Counted from the stretch's first letter, positions 1 to 11,439 are shown. The stretch: 45,196 bases of DNA from Helochares maculicollis (GCA_033557835.1 JAWQRO010000273.1:1-45196), one strand, 5' to 3'. Translations and numbers: made by a program. The notes: generated by a model from the letters alone, not told the origin.

Positions 1-111
1 CGTAGAATGGGCTATGTAGGGGAGTCAGTTTATAGTGGAAAAATAATTAATGATTGGGTGAATCAATTGACAAATATGCAAATTCGAGAAATTTTGACAT
101 GTATACCTTGA
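1..111 (+). CDS. possible terminal exon of an unidentified gene, cut by the window edge
   Basis: Frame 1 is open from the first base to a TGA at 109-111 and encodes 36 residues ending in REILTCIP. The peptide is rich in hydrophobic and polar helix-type residues (for example KIINDWVNQLTNMQ) and contains no low-complexity run, which suits a real C-terminus. A 111-base open frame is nevertheless short enough to occur by chance. I do not recognise the family. The AT-rich sequence that follows, with an AATAAA at 680-685, would serve as a 3' UTR of about 590 bases. No splice acceptor is visible because the exon runs off the window. Confidence 0.35.
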   Translation, partial: RRMGYVGESVYSGKIINDWVNQLTNMQIREILTCIP

Positions 112-706
112 TTGTTTTTATACACTTGAGTTATTTCAGTCTTGTGTACTTTATAATTTACATTTATTTTTACTCTGTTATTATTATTTTATTCATTAAA
201 TGAAGAGCACTAAACGGAAAGAGATTAATTTTTTTTAAGTATCTTTTTGGAAATATAATCCCACCTGCCACCCGGTATTATTGATTATTGTTTATTCATT
301 CCTTTTGGGGAGACGTGAATGTTAAATTTTGGTATGCCAATTTAATTCATTTATTTAAGTTAATCTTAACTTTGATATGTTTGTGCGTATATTTGGGGTT
401 GGGTGAAGTTTTGTTATTGTGAAGCAGTTATATTTAGTTGATTTTAACAATAATTATACGTAGCACGCAGGAAAATCGAAAACCACGCTCAAATTGCATG
501 TCAGTAAGTGGTGCTCTGATTAGTTTCACAGAAAGTTTAATTTTTAATTTATGCTTCTCAATCAGAGTCTTAGCTTTATTTAGCCCAAAATAGGTGCAAT
601 ATTTTTTTAAATTTTCTATTTGCTATTGTTTTTGATTTATTTATTTTTTTTTAATTGTAATTGCATTGTATTGTTGGTAAATAAAGTTTTTTTGTATTTT
701 GTATTT
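112..706 (+). other. putative 3' UTR with poly(A) signal
   Basis: This AT-rich, non-repetitive stretch follows the stop codon at 109-111. AATAAA at 680-685 lies next to a T/G-rich run, the usual order of a poly(A) signal and its downstream element. If the upstream exon is not real, this is plain intergenic DNA. Confidence 0.3.
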
Positions 707-719
707 TGTATTTGTATTT
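686..719 (+). repeat. TTTTGTA-type microsatellite
   Basis: About four or five units of a 6-7 base T-rich motif (TTTTGTA, TTTGTAT) follow the AATAAA directly. It may act as a U/GU-rich downstream element of the poly(A) site. Confidence 0.7.
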
Positions 720-1460
720 CAAAGTGTTTCAAAGACGTATGTATGTTGTTTGCAATCAGTTAAGGGCATCTTTAGGTATTTCTATGGGTCTGATGATTGT
801 TCTGTTTACGCCAGCGGAACCAGAATGAGGGGTGTTGGCTGGATTGTTTGCATGAAACGTCGCGTAGGGTATAGAAAGTTGAAGTAGAATTTTTCTACGA
901 AGTAACTATTGCTACATGAACGCGAAAATTGATAATATTTGCGCTTTTTTAGCAAATTGACACGAAGCCATCGGATACAATTACACGTGCTGTACACGAT
1001 GAAATCGACGCATCTTTCCCTCCGCATTTAGTTTATCTACGAGCTCGCCTCTGGTGATACGCCGGAGCAGAGGGGCCCCCCCAATTTCGCTTCCCATAAT
1101 CACATTAAAAAGACAAACAATTCAATATCTGATACAAATTGAGTTTCAATTTTGAAATCCCTGCTAATCCAAGGAATAAGTCTAGTTAATTCACAAGATC
1201 TAATCAAATTCCCAAACAAAAGTTCCAAACAGATGCTAGTTTATTCGAGGATACCACAGAGGTAAATTGGTGCTTCCGCTCCACATCCATTATGAAATAT
1301 GATTAGCCGGCGCTCTCCTATCTGCAGAGTGTAACTTTTCGAAATAATATCAACTTCCCATTTCCACCGACAGATCTCATCAGCAGCGGCAACGGCCGTG
1401 CAGGATCTACACCGTTTTCGCCAACCCTTCGGACAGTGTAGTGGACAGTGGCAGAGAAAG
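720..1460. other. non-coding, single-copy stretch
   Basis: No supportable gene is seen. A short GC-richer patch at about 1040-1090 includes a run of eight C. The remainder is AT-rich unique-looking DNA. Short open frames here lack good starts, splice context and recognisable protein character. Confidence 0.5.
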
Positions 1461-1500
1461 CGGCAGCGGCAGCGGCAGCGGCAGCGGCGGCGGCGGCAGC
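1461..1500 (+). repeat. GGCAGC/GGC microsatellite
   Basis: Six-base GGCAGC units run into GGC triplets, giving a pure GC-rich simple repeat. It would read as Ser-Gly or Arg-Cys repeats on the two strands, which explains the short open frames crossing it. No coding context supports either. Confidence 0.85.
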
Positions 1501-2300
1501 GATAGTAACAGCGGCCGCGTAATACTGCCAATATCAGTACTAAACCATTCCACATACAATTACACCAAGGCCATTGTTAGGGAAAAACAAAGCAATACAC
1601 GTAATACCTATCAACTAAATCATCCCCAACAATTTACAAGAGACCATTAGTTAGGGATACCGTTGTGTAACGGGGGAACGTTAAGCCAGTTAATTACCGA
1701 CAAAGGTACTGGCCAGAGCAATATTAAGTAAAATCCACATCGGTCGTTAAGTGCGCCGCCACCGCATCTTCCTCGATCATCTTGTATACAACTAAATTTA
1801 ATTACGACCCATTTCGGGCCGAAAATCAATCAATTGCCTTCGTTTCACAGAGAATGTACATAAATGTTGTGCAGTATCCTCATTATTGCAGTAAACACAC
1901 ATTCTATTCAGTCGCTTATACCATATTTGCCAACACTGCACGACTTCAGTACGTTTAGCGAAAGTCACCGTGTGCACCTTCGGCGTCTGTTGCTGCCGAA
2001 GCCGTAATAATAGCATTAATTGTTTGATCGGGGTACAATGCCGACGCATTAGTTAGCTAGCGTTAGGTAAATAGTAAGACTGAAGTCGCTTTAGCAAAAA
2101 ACTGAGTAGGTAAGTTGACTTGAAAATGAGCGTTTTCATTCTAATACTCCAAACTAAAATCACATTATGTTGTAACACCTTTTTGCTTTGTACAAATTGT
2201 AACGCAGAGAAACTTAAATTGCCTGCTAATTCCTTTGATGTACCTGGATTGCAGTCAATTGGTACTTCTCCTCCCTTTAAGAGAGCATTTCATTTGGAGC
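1501..2300. other. non-coding, single-copy stretch
   Basis: This moderately GC-rich, unique-looking sequence has no convincing gene. Open frames of 60-90 codons occur on both strands but overlap one another and show no domain signature. One of them (2120-2395) runs through the transposon boundary at 2309, which argues that it is accidental. Confidence 0.45.
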
Positions 2301-2308
2301 AAGGCATA

Positions 2309-2340
2309 CAAGATGTCCCAAAATTAACACAAGAGTTGAA
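2309..2340 (+). repeat. left terminal inverted repeat of the mariner element
   Basis: It pairs with 3581-3613 on the opposite strand. About 27 of 32 positions match with one single-base gap, and the core CCCAAAATTAAC is identical. Transposase binds the terminal repeats in this superfamily. Confidence 0.85.
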
Positions 2341-2421
2341 TTTGCCGCCGTTCTTGCAGTTTTCCTTTGGCAACTTTGTTAAGGAAACTGTTTGACAGGT
2401 GACCGTTTAGGGTTAGTAAAA

Positions 2422-3507
2422 ATGGAGCATCACACGATAGAACAACGTGTCGTCATTATTGAACAATATTTCAAAAACGCTTGGCTGCAGTCCAAAAATT
2501 TCATACAAAATATGGTTGGAATAGTGTTTTAACTGCGTCAACTGCAAAGAGTTTAATATAAAAATTCAGGGAGGCCGGATCCATTGGAGATGCCAAACAA
2601 ACTGATCGTCTTAGCACAAACCGTTCAAATGTCAATATTAAAACAGTTTTAGTAGTTTAAGTTTTTAGTTTCGGTGACAATCCAAGAACCTCAATTCGGC
2701 GTCGTGGACAAGAATTGCTAATATCAAGAGGCTCCTCACAGCGTATACTCACTGAAGATCTGTGTGTCCATGCTTATAAAACTGAATTAACACAGCTGAA
2801 GCCTAATGACCATACACAGCAAAAAGAGTGCGTCAAATGGATTATTGGACATCAACAATTGGAGGCTGATTTTTCGAGCAAAATCATCCTAAGCGATGAA
2901 GCACATTTTCACCTTGATGGCTTTGTTAATCGCCAAAATTGCCGCTTTTGGAGTGCTGATGGCCCACATGTGATTATCGAAAAACAAATGCATCCACTGA
3001 GTGTGATTGTTTGGTGTGGATTTTGGACTGGAGGCATTGGATCATACTTTTTTTGAAAATGAGGAGACTGGTCAAGCAGTGGCTGTTACTGGTGCTCGAT
3101 ACCACGACATCATAACAACAGTTCTTTCTGCCGATATTGGATGATGTTGATATGGCCAATATGTGGTTTCAACAAGATGGTGCCTCATGCCATACAACCC
3201 GCAAAACAATTCAATTACTGCATGAGACATTTCTAGGTCGTGTACTCTCTCGTTTCGGGGACCAGTATTGATCCCCTAGATCGTGTGATTTAACACCATT
3301 AGATTTCTTTTCATGGGGTTATTTAAAATCATAGGTCTGTGTCAGCAAGCCCACAACCACACGTGTATTAGAGGAGGAGATTCAAGCTGCATTAACTAAT
3401 TTCAACCAAACATATGCACAATGGTTATGAAAAATTTAGACAAACCAGTGCGTATGTGCATGCAATGCAGTAGAGGGCATATGCCCGATGTGTTATTCTT
3501 TAAATAA
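2422..3507 (+). pseudogene. mariner transposase pseudogene
   Basis: The reading starts at an ATG at 2422 with an N-terminal helix-turn-helix-like segment (EQRVVIIEQYFKN), as in mariner transposases of the DUF4817 group. The catalytic domain keeps its landmarks: SDEAHFHLDGFVN with the first Asp near 2895, VIVWCGFWTGGIGSYFF, then WFQQDGA with the second Asp near 3177, and RSCDLTPLDFFSWGYLKS near 3275. The tail RGHMPDVLFFK ends at TAA 3505-3507. At least one stop interrupts the N-terminal region, a frameshift or stop follows the SYFF motif at 3054-3056, and another stop lies near 3270. The gene cannot make an active enzyme. It would have encoded about 350 residues. Confidence 0.9.
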
Positions 3508-3580
3508 CCCTATCCTATGTACTATATGATTCAATAAAAGAATAAGAATTAAAAGACTAAAACCTGTGTTTTCTGTTTAA

Positions 3581-3613
3581 TTCAAATCTTGCGTTAATTT
3601 TGGGCCACCCTTT
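3581..3613 (-). repeat. right terminal inverted repeat of the mariner element
   Basis: It is the inverted partner of 2309-2340. AATAAA at about 3534 falls inside the element between the transposase end and this repeat. Confidence 0.85.
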
Positions 3614-3619
3614 ATATTG

Positions 3620-4080
3620 ACTGAAAATTTGGATATGCGAAAGTTGTGCCCAAGATTAGTGCCGTGTTTTCTAACGTTGAGATAAATATTGTACCGTAAG
3701 GATCTTTGAGTCAAGTGTTTGGCAATGTTTAACAATGATAAATCAAAGTTCTTGTCTTGATTTCCATTCCTTAATTTCACTTCATTTCACAGTGGAGATG
3801 AAGTAGCTGTCAAAACAATGAACTGAGAGATGAATCAATCACAAAACAAAACAGTTCCTTCGGTAGGCCGAACAGTGGCGCTATTTTTTAGACCACGCGT
3901 GGAATAGTTCTCATTCACTTTCGTCGAAAAGGAAAAACAATGAAATGCAAATATTGTAGTTGATTCACGACTCGCTTGCCCATAACTAGCAACATAAATA
4001 AACTTGAAGTATAAAATAAGCCAGCAGTTGCTAAAGACCAAAAATACCTGCAACGACAAGATAATATGATTTATGTTGTG
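3620..4080. other. non-coding stretch beside the mariner
   Basis: AT-rich sequence with no gene or clear repeat seen. It is followed by the first TCAGG-like patch. Confidence 0.4.
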
Positions 4081-4084
4081 TTAG

Positions 4085-4300
4085 AGTCAGATCAAGTTGG
4101 GTCAACTGAATCAATTCAGGTAAGTCAGGTCCTGTCAGGGGAGGTAAAGTCAGGTCTGCTAATATAAGTCCAACTAGCTCAGCTTGGTAACACTATGAGT
4201 TCAGGCCGGATAAGCTGAAATAAACTAAGGCTAGGTCAGATCTAGTCAGATCAAATCAAATCGGCCTAACGGTCACTTTATCAAATCAGGCTAGACCAGG
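4085..4300 (+). repeat. degenerate TCAGG/AGGTCA-rich patch
   Basis: It contains many scattered copies of GTCAGGTC, AGGTCAGATC and close variants on the + strand. The motif is the same as in the large array at 17.3-21.1 kb, but here it is short and strongly diverged. Confidence 0.6.
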
Positions 4301-5000
4301 AGAAAAGTTGACTTATCATGGACTGATGGGTCCTAGATGACGCTTTTAATAGCGGAATATTTCTTCGTGTTAGACGTTCCTAGTAGCGGAATATTTCTTA
4401 GCAACAAAAACTAAAACTAAGACTCTTATTAGCTGACTGGACTTTGAATGCTTAAGCTAACGCTCTTAATTAGTCATGTGTGTGTTGATATAAAACACAC
4501 AATTCATTATTTTCACAACGGAATCATCTATTTGAAAAGCCCAAGCTGTCGCCTTTAACAGCGGATAGATTCCTGATGGAAGATTGAAACAAGATTCTAG
4601 TCAGAGTTGCTCACATTGATGAAGGGAACAAAATTTGGGCTCAAGAAGCAGCAAACTTTGGATGTCATTCTTACTCTTTGAGTGAATGCTTCAATTGATA
4701 GTCATTTAGATTCACAAAATCAGAAAGATTCGATATGGTCTTCTAAACAAGAAACACTTACGATATTTGTCTTGTCTTAATAGACAAGATAATATATGTA
4801 ATAGACCAGATATAATATATCTGGTGGCAATTTTAAAATTAAATGCTTAATATCTGTTATTGTCTACTTTTTCTGTGCTTTCACTACAAGCAAACACTCC
4901 TAGTATAAAAGTATCAAAACTTTCATAATTCTTGCAAGAAGTAGTCCAAAGCCCCACTTGCTCGCACAGGGCACTAAGAAATGAGCACATTTAAATATAA
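4301..5000. other. non-coding, with short direct repeats and two perfect hairpins
   Basis: AGCGGAATATTTCTT is repeated at 4351-4365 and 4385-4399. Two perfect hairpins sit at 4770-4789 (8-bp arms, 4-base loop) and 4805-4825 (10-bp arms around one base). No gene is seen. Confidence 0.5.
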
Positions 5001-5029
5001 TTTCAGCACGTAAAAAATATGCAACGACA

Positions 5030-5130
5030 GGAGAGTACGATCTTAGAGTGTTAATGTCAGTGAGGGATGAGCGAGCGAATACAGAGTAAGCTTATGCGAT
5101 TTTTGTTGAATTTTTAAGGTTTAAAACAAA
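5030..5130 (+). repeat. diverged GAGCGA-element fragment, forward
   Basis: The sequence around GGGATGAGCGAGCGAAT followed by AGAGTAAGC matches the tail of the ~350-bp unit arrayed at 25-26.8 kb. It is a single dispersed fragment. Confidence 0.55.
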
Positions 5131-5770
5131 GACTTCATTAAAAGTAGGATAATTTAACATCGTTTTAAACGTTTGACTAGCGATCTTCTTTCATGATTAC
5201 AAAGTCCACATCTAATATAAAGATACAAATACTTCAAGAATGACTGTTTCGCTACTGGTAACACTCTTTCATAAAAATTTACCTTAGTCATTCATACTAG
5301 TTGAAAAAGCACATGTAGTAAAATAGTTGGGGCACCTCAAGAATGAAATACATTTTGTCTACTCGAGGGTGGAGATAAATTAAGCAGCGGCAACGATACA
5401 AAATATTCTTAGAGCTGTCGTTGCTCAACCTTCAAATGAGTCTTGTGGCTCTCTCTTCACTTAGAAGAATTTCGGCACATTCAAGAGTCTCGAATATTCG
5501 AAAATCAAGTCTTTGTGGCTAGTCTATTCTGACCAATTTTGACGTTCTTCTGGAACTGGAGACGTTTACATAACAAAAACCGCTCAGTTGTTGCAACAGT
5601 TATGGCACAGTGCTCGGAAAAAACAACTCAAGTGGACATGAGTGAAGAAATCTAAGTAATAAAATAAATAACAGTAAATACTTGCATGTAAATAACCTAT
5701 CAATTAATATTCAACTTGTATATAAATCAGTACATGAGGATTGACTTAGTGTAAATAAGACTTTTCAAAC
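5131..5770. other. non-coding AT-rich stretch
   Basis: No gene, RNA or strong repeat is visible between the two GAGCGA-type fragments. Confidence 0.4.
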
Positions 5771-5779
5771 CAGTTAAGC

Positions 5780-5840
5780 TTTGTTGACTCAGAATTCGCT
5801 CGTTTCCCCCGTTTCGCTCGCTCATTCCGCGTATAGTCCA
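5780..5840 (-). repeat. diverged GAGCGA-element fragment, reverse
   Basis: GATTCGCTCG-like and TTTCGCTCGCTCATTCC are the reverse complement of the GAGCGAGCGAA motif. This copy is oriented oppositely to the one at about 5.07 kb, so the pair frames ~700 bp of AT-rich DNA. Confidence 0.5.
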
Positions 5841-7900
5841 GGACTTAATAAAGAAATAGACATGCTTAGATATGTTGAGAAACATGACGTATAAAAAACC
5901 GCCAATTATTTTATCCCATGTATGTAGTATATGTTTTCGGAAACGTTGAGTAAACACAAACATTTGAAATGATTTTTACGGTGTTGAAGCCTTTCATTTG
6001 GTCTACAGCGATGTTCTTCTTGACAGCACGCAAAGTAACGTTTTAGCTGCGCTCCCTAATATTATGTTGTTGTTGAAAAGCGAACTCTCCCAGCGTAGAA
6101 TCTGTGTATCACATATCGGCGTGTATTTTCATAATTACAAATTTTCCGAAAGCATTGCCTAGAAATGCTTGTCCTACAAGCAGCATCAGGTACTTTTGAC
6201 ATTATCCTCATAAGCTTTTGCTTCAATCAAACAAGAAACAACAATAAAAATTTATCCAACACTCAACTTAGCAACAACAGGTAAACTGAAAACATTAGTA
6301 CTATTTTAGCCAGGTTTTTCCTGCCATTAGTAATTATTTTTCTGCTTTGGTGCGACTTGAATGAATACAACGAATATTCACTACTCTCTATTTGAGTTTC
6401 ATAACAATTGTTTGCATATACAATTGTTTCAATTTCCAGCACCTAAACAGCAGTAATTGACTTACTTTTTACTCCGGCAATTTTATATCCAAAATGAATT
6501 TTTTATGTTGAGTCACTTCCCTTTATTTGCCAGGTTTTTGCGCAATATTTGTTGCATTCAAAATTTTTTCGTCCAATTCGCACGCAGTTGCTAGATGGCG
6601 TTATTCAAATAGTTCCAGAGAATTATTTCGAATCAACTTGTTATGTATGCACACAGCTCACCGCAGCAAAACTACCGACAAAACATTTTATTGTATCAGT
6701 AATTGCGATAAAAGGTCAAGATTGTATCTCTAAGCTGTTAATAATAAACCGTAAATAATCTTGCCCTATTGCCTCTTCAGCAAGCACGTTTCAATCTCTT
6801 CGCAATTGAAATTTTTTATTGACTTCTAGTTGTGGGTCGACCTTTTCCTGCACTCCTCCTCCAATATCCACGCTAAACGTCAATCGCTTTTTGTGGAAAA
6901 CGTCAGTTTTCATTAGGAGTGATGGAATTTTGAAAAGTAGCGCGGAATTCCACATATGATAGTACGGCGTAGTTTTCCGCACAATACGAATTTTCAGCAC
7001 ATAGAAGTCAGCAATACAAATCACAATAAGACCTTTCAAGATCTACAGACAATATTTAACATTCCACTACCCAGACGACTACAAAATTGTCTAGATCACT
7101 CAGAATTTTTGTAAAGTAGAGCGAGTTACCCTCTTTTTCGACAAAGGCAACTCCGTGCTCACATTCGGCAATAAGAATATCGAATATTTGGTCAAACCCA
7201 CTCAAAAGCCTGCGAGTCTTAAAAAAGCATACACAAATGCAAAACATCAATTTTCTAAATATTCCCCACTCGAATCCTCCTCTCTCTTACTCCTAAAGCA
7301 TTTGTAATTTTATATGTTTGCGAGTGTAATTGCATTGCGCACCACTTACAAACGGCAAAGCAAGACGAAGTTAATGGCCCTTCCGTACGCGTTTCTTTAC
7401 AGATGTAAGTGCACTGTATATTTGTGTAGATGCGCCCGAAGTGGGACAAATCAATAACTTCTTGTGCAGCTTTTGAATATCAAAGCAAATATGTCTTTAA
7501 ATCTTTATTTATATTGTACTCTTCTCGTTGTTTATGGACTCCTTATTTCCGCCTAATAACTCACTGTCATCCGATATAGGAGACTTGGAAAATCACTAAA
7601 CATCCACATATCCTACGGCGCGATCCTTTGAAGTTCGACTGCATATTTTTATCGCATCCACTCGACAAACGAGTTCGGCTTCGTTTTTACGAGAATTAAT
7701 CAAAAATTCAGGCGGTGACGACACGTATTGGTTGGGTATCAAGAGGATAGTTGAAGCTGAGTGGATACCAGTTACGATCGAAAGCAGTGTGGTAGTTTCC
7801 TTCGTGTTCCCACTAACGCTTCTGATTGGTTAGACTGAGCTGACTTATTAGTTCGTGTCGGCTTTGGAAATTTAATCTGACAGTATCAATTTAGACTAGC
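5841..7900. other. non-coding, no gene supported
   Basis: Several open frames of 60-82 codons occur on both strands, but none has a good start context, splice pattern or recognisable protein. The sequence is mostly AT-rich and unique-looking. I see no repeat array. Confidence 0.4.
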
Positions 7901-7959
7901 ATTATCACTTGGAGCTGAGATTGTCAGCTCCAGTCGTAAGTCATGCTGCAAGTCCAATT

Positions 7960-8580
7960 AATCCAGCTTGCAAAAATATGTTCAGGCTACATCTTATCAC
8001 GTTTTTAGGCCAGGTCAATTAAACGCGAAATAGCATGCTCAGGGCAGGTCAAGGCAAAACAGTTTTTTGAAAATATTTGGGCCAGATTGTAAGAATAGGC
8101 TCAGATCAGTTCAGGTACCTTATTTGGCAATGTTCAAGTCAAACCTAGTTGGTCCATAAGATAATGGTAGTGATAGATCAGGTCAGGCCATGTCAAGTCA
8201 GGTCAGGACATCTCAATTCAGATCAGGCCATGTCAAGTCAGGTCAGGCCATGTCAAGTCAGGCCAGACAAAGTGCTCAAGCTAGCGCACTTCACCTTCCA
8301 AACACATCATAACAATCATGTTAATTCAGAAAAAATGCTTGTTTCAGATCAGTTTGCAAAAATAATGATCAGGTTTGAACGACTCAGTTGGCAATTATAT
8401 GCTTATCTACCTTATCTATATGCTTAGATCATGTTAAATCAAGTCAGATCGTTGAAAATACTCAGGCAAAAGCAAGACGATCTTCAAAATCATGCTAAAG
8501 TCAACCTGACCGTTAGGTTCAAATATGCTTAGGCTACATTACTTCACCTTAGGTGCTCAGGTTCAGATTAGGTCAAGTCA
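7960..8580 (+). repeat. degenerate TCAGG-rich patch with TGCTCAGG variants
   Basis: The densest part is 8170-8270, where GTCAGGTCAGGCCATGTCAA recurs about three times with a period near 25-30 bp. Flanking parts carry ATGCTCAGG variants spaced irregularly. The G-rich strand is +, as in the main array. Confidence 0.65.
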
Positions 8581-8639
8581 ATTTTTATATTCATTACTAT
8601 TATACGAAGTATAGCAATGGGAAGCTATTTGGATCATCA

Positions 8640-9660
8640 GAAAATTCCACCTCAAGGTTTTGACAGATCACATTTTGAGTGCCCTTGAATCCATTTTGAC
8701 CACATTTGGCTTGTTGTCTGTGTATATGTGTGTATATAAACACAATAGCAGCCAAACAGTTCGAGTTGGAGCGATGAAACTTAGCATACGGCAAAAACTT
8801 AAATCTGTATCAACTTTTGAGGCATGTAGGACTACCGAAAGTACCTGTTTACCTACACAGATTTGATTTTTTGCAAGTAAAGTAGGCGTTTAAAGAAAGC
8901 TCTTAACTTGAAAATTATTACACGCTTGAAAGGCACTAAAAAAAATTGTATATGAAGTTTCAGCATGGAAAAACCTACTTGAAACGGACTTTTTAACATC
9001 TGCCACAAAGAAACTTGCTTTTGGTGACTTCCGAAATTTTAAAATCTAAATTGGAAACGTCTTTCCAGCTGCGAGCTTTTGTGTTTCACATTATTCGATG
9101 CTGTGTGTTAATGAAGGTCTAAAGAAATTCTAACATCGTTTTCCGTTGACCGAACCATACAGTTAAAGCCAAATTTTGTAAACAGAAGCCTAAAACTTTG
9201 ATTTATTGGCAGCCTGCTGCGGCCAACGTAGAAATCACATATCCTTGAAAATTCCATTAGAGATAAGATCTTATTCGCAGCCTACTTTTGGAGATTGAAG
9301 AGATCGGATGTACTTTGGCCGTTGAAAAATGTTGAAGATTCCTTATTTAGTAGGAATTGGAATTAAAGATTTCATAAAATTGTTAGACAAATGCTTAACA
9401 TTGTAAAATTAGCAGCAGCAAGTATTTTCTCGTAAATTTGAAAACTGGAAGTGGGACTTAACCTGCATCAATTCGGTTTTTAGTTATAAATTTACCATAT
9501 CAAATTTGGATCTATTTTTTAGTTATAAACTCAAAATGTTTATACAAGCATGCATTATTAGAGACTCTTTAGGAGTATATTTTTATTCTGCTCTTAATAT
9601 AAGGTATTGCACATTGTATAAAATTTTATTGAAAATAGTCTCTTTATATTTGCACGGAAA
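8640..9660 (+). repeat. modular repeat, copy A (order P-Q-R)
   Basis: Three blocks recur at 14.3-15.5 kb. Block P (about 8650-8960) contains GCATGTAGGACTACC and CCTACACAGAT. Block Q (about 8995-9325) contains AAAGAAACTTGCTTTTG and GAAGAGATCGGATGT. Block R (about 9335-9660) contains GGAAGTGGGACTTAACCTGC and AAGGTATTGCACATTGTA. Identity by eye is high for R and Q and lower for P. No coding capacity or terminal repeats are evident, so the element class is unknown. Confidence 0.75.
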
Positions 9661-9689
9661 AAGAATAGAATATTCTTCATTAGTGAACC

Positions 9690-9860
9690 ATACAATTAAA
9701 GCCAACGTTTTTAAACAAAAGACTAAGAATGTGTCTTATTCTCAGTCTGCTGCGGCCATCCTAGAAATGTCCTTGAAACTCATTAGGGATAACATCTTAT
9801 AAGCAACCTATTTTCAGAAGTTGAAGAGATCGGATACGTTTTGGCCAGTTTCAGCTGTTT
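9690..9860 (+). repeat. partial second copy of block Q
   Basis: This ~170-bp stretch repeats the end of block Q: TGCTGCGGCC, TTAGGGATAACATCTTAT and GAAGAGATCGGATA. It lies about 40 bp after block R of copy A, so Q occurs on both sides of R here. Confidence 0.7.
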
Positions 9861-10740
9861 AAGAAATCACCTGGTCTGGTAATATTCATCTGTGACAATC
9901 ACTCAATACACTTTCAGTTTAATTTGGAAGAAAAGAGAGGTCAACTGTGCTTTAATATAATTTCTTAACTTTTCGCTTGTTTTATTTTCAGCTTTGCGTT
10001 GAGACAACGTGCTCAATATTTCCATCTGTGACCAAGATTTAACTTATTTTTTTATCCATTTCCTCTGCGGCTGTGCTTTCAATCCAGTTTGGATGGTAAC
10101 TGTGTTCAGAAGTGTTTCTATATCGTTGTCTCACTCATCACTTGTTATATTTTACCAACTTAATCTTCTTTCACTTTTTTACGGCTACGACTCGCATGTA
10201 TCCTAATTTCTGGATGAATGCTGTTTTTGATTGGAGCGGAAGAGAGTTCAGTCGGTTCGCTGGATCGCCTTCTCTCTTTGTATGTAGGTATTTTTAAGTA
10301 ATGAAGGCCATGGAGCGATTCCATAGCCACATACCCCTCTCAAGGAGTGGGTCCATCTAATTGATTTAAACCTGACATCCTTGAAAGTTGGCGGTTCATC
10401 GACCGACCGACTCTCTTTCGTTCTGATCAAAATTTTCCATTCTCGGAGGGACTGGAATACATGTTTGCAGTGCTTCTATATTTTTACGTTGCTCTTCACT
10501 TGTTATTTTTTGCAGTTTTGCAGCTACCATTGTGGAGACCACGGGCATGATATTTCCAACTGAGACCAATATTCAATTTCTTTTTTTATCCAGTTTCACT
10601 GCTAAGAGAAAGCGAATGTGCTTCTATATTTTTTCTTGCTCATAATTGGTTTTACTTCCATTTAAGCAGCGGCCAAAAAAGAGATTAGAATAGCTTGATT
10701 TTATTTTTAAAAATTGAATTAGGGAGACACGCTAGATTTT
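9861..10740. other. non-coding, T-rich stretch
   Basis: Two diverged ~400-bp segments share short phrases (TTTTATCCA with TTTC and GCTGTG or GCTAAG, and TTGTTATATTTTACC versus TTGTTATTTTTTGC). This suggests an old duplication, with first copy near 9985-10170 and second near 10480-10620. No gene is supported. Confidence 0.35.
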
Positions 10741-10754
10741 TTGTAATTCTAGAG

Positions 10755-10920
10755 CCATGTTAGTTTGCATAAACATGCTCAGGTTAAACCTGCAAAATGT
10801 TCAGGTTAACTCACTCCACTTTGCATGATCCGATCAGCTCGAATTAAACTAGAAAAACGCTCAGATTAGGCCAGGTCACTAAAATATGCCCAAGTCAGAT
10901 CAGATCAGCTCAAAGAAAAA
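10755..10920 (+). repeat. degenerate TCAGG-rich patch
   Basis: ATGCTCAGGTTAAACC, TGTTCAGGTTAA, CGCTCAGATTAGGCCAGGTCA and related variants follow one another on the + strand, as at 7.96-8.58 kb. Confidence 0.55.
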
Positions 10921-11030
10921 GTGGTTCTTGAAAAATATTCAATAAGGGCCGTTTCTTTAGTACTGGAAGAAAAACGTCCTTAGGAAACATGTTTTTAGGC
11001 TACGTTGCATTCACACTACTCTAGGTTGAA

Positions 11031-11046
11031 TCTCTCTCTCTCTCTC
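11031..11046 (+). repeat. (TC)8 microsatellite
   Basis: Perfect TC dinucleotide run. Confidence 0.9.
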
Positions 11047-11439
11047 AATTCCATAAAAACAGTTGCAAATCCTTCAGAGACCCTTATAAAATAAGTCTCC
11101 CAATTAGTCAAATAAAAATCCACCCCTTTACATCCATATCTATACAAGTCTGTATATATTTTCCGACAGCGCCCCACAAAAAACTCACAAGACAAAAGAT
11201 ATTTATATAGCGGCATTAGGAAGAAAAATAAATTTAGATGGTCGGTGGAAATAGAATGGCGGAATATTTTCTTTATAGGAATATATTTCGTAGGTCCAGA
11301 AGTCATAAAAATTCGTATAAAAGCATTAATGTTTGTCACCACATATTTATGTTACTTTGAGGCTCCGGATTGTAACGAAAGTCCCCCGGATTCAGTTTCT
11401 GTTTGAATATCAGTAGTTGCTCAGTATGGATTCGGGATC

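Larger units (their letters stand above)
2309..3613 (+). mobile_element. decayed mariner-type (Tc1/mariner superfamily) transposon
   Basis: This is a ~1.3 kb element with two diverged terminal inverted repeats of about 32 bp. The left arm is 2309-2340 and the right arm 3581-3613, and they share the perfect core CCCAAAATTAAC. Each end is next to a TA dinucleotide (2307-2308 and about 3614-3615), consistent with the TA target-site duplication of this superfamily. The length is typical of mariners. The interior is one transposase gene broken by several stops and frameshifts, so the copy is dead. Confidence 0.88.

Noticed and set aside
2120..2395. 91-codon open frame with a hydrophobic start
   Set aside because: It runs across the left end of the mariner element (2309), so its C-terminal third is the transposon's inverted repeat. 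No splice or domain evidence.
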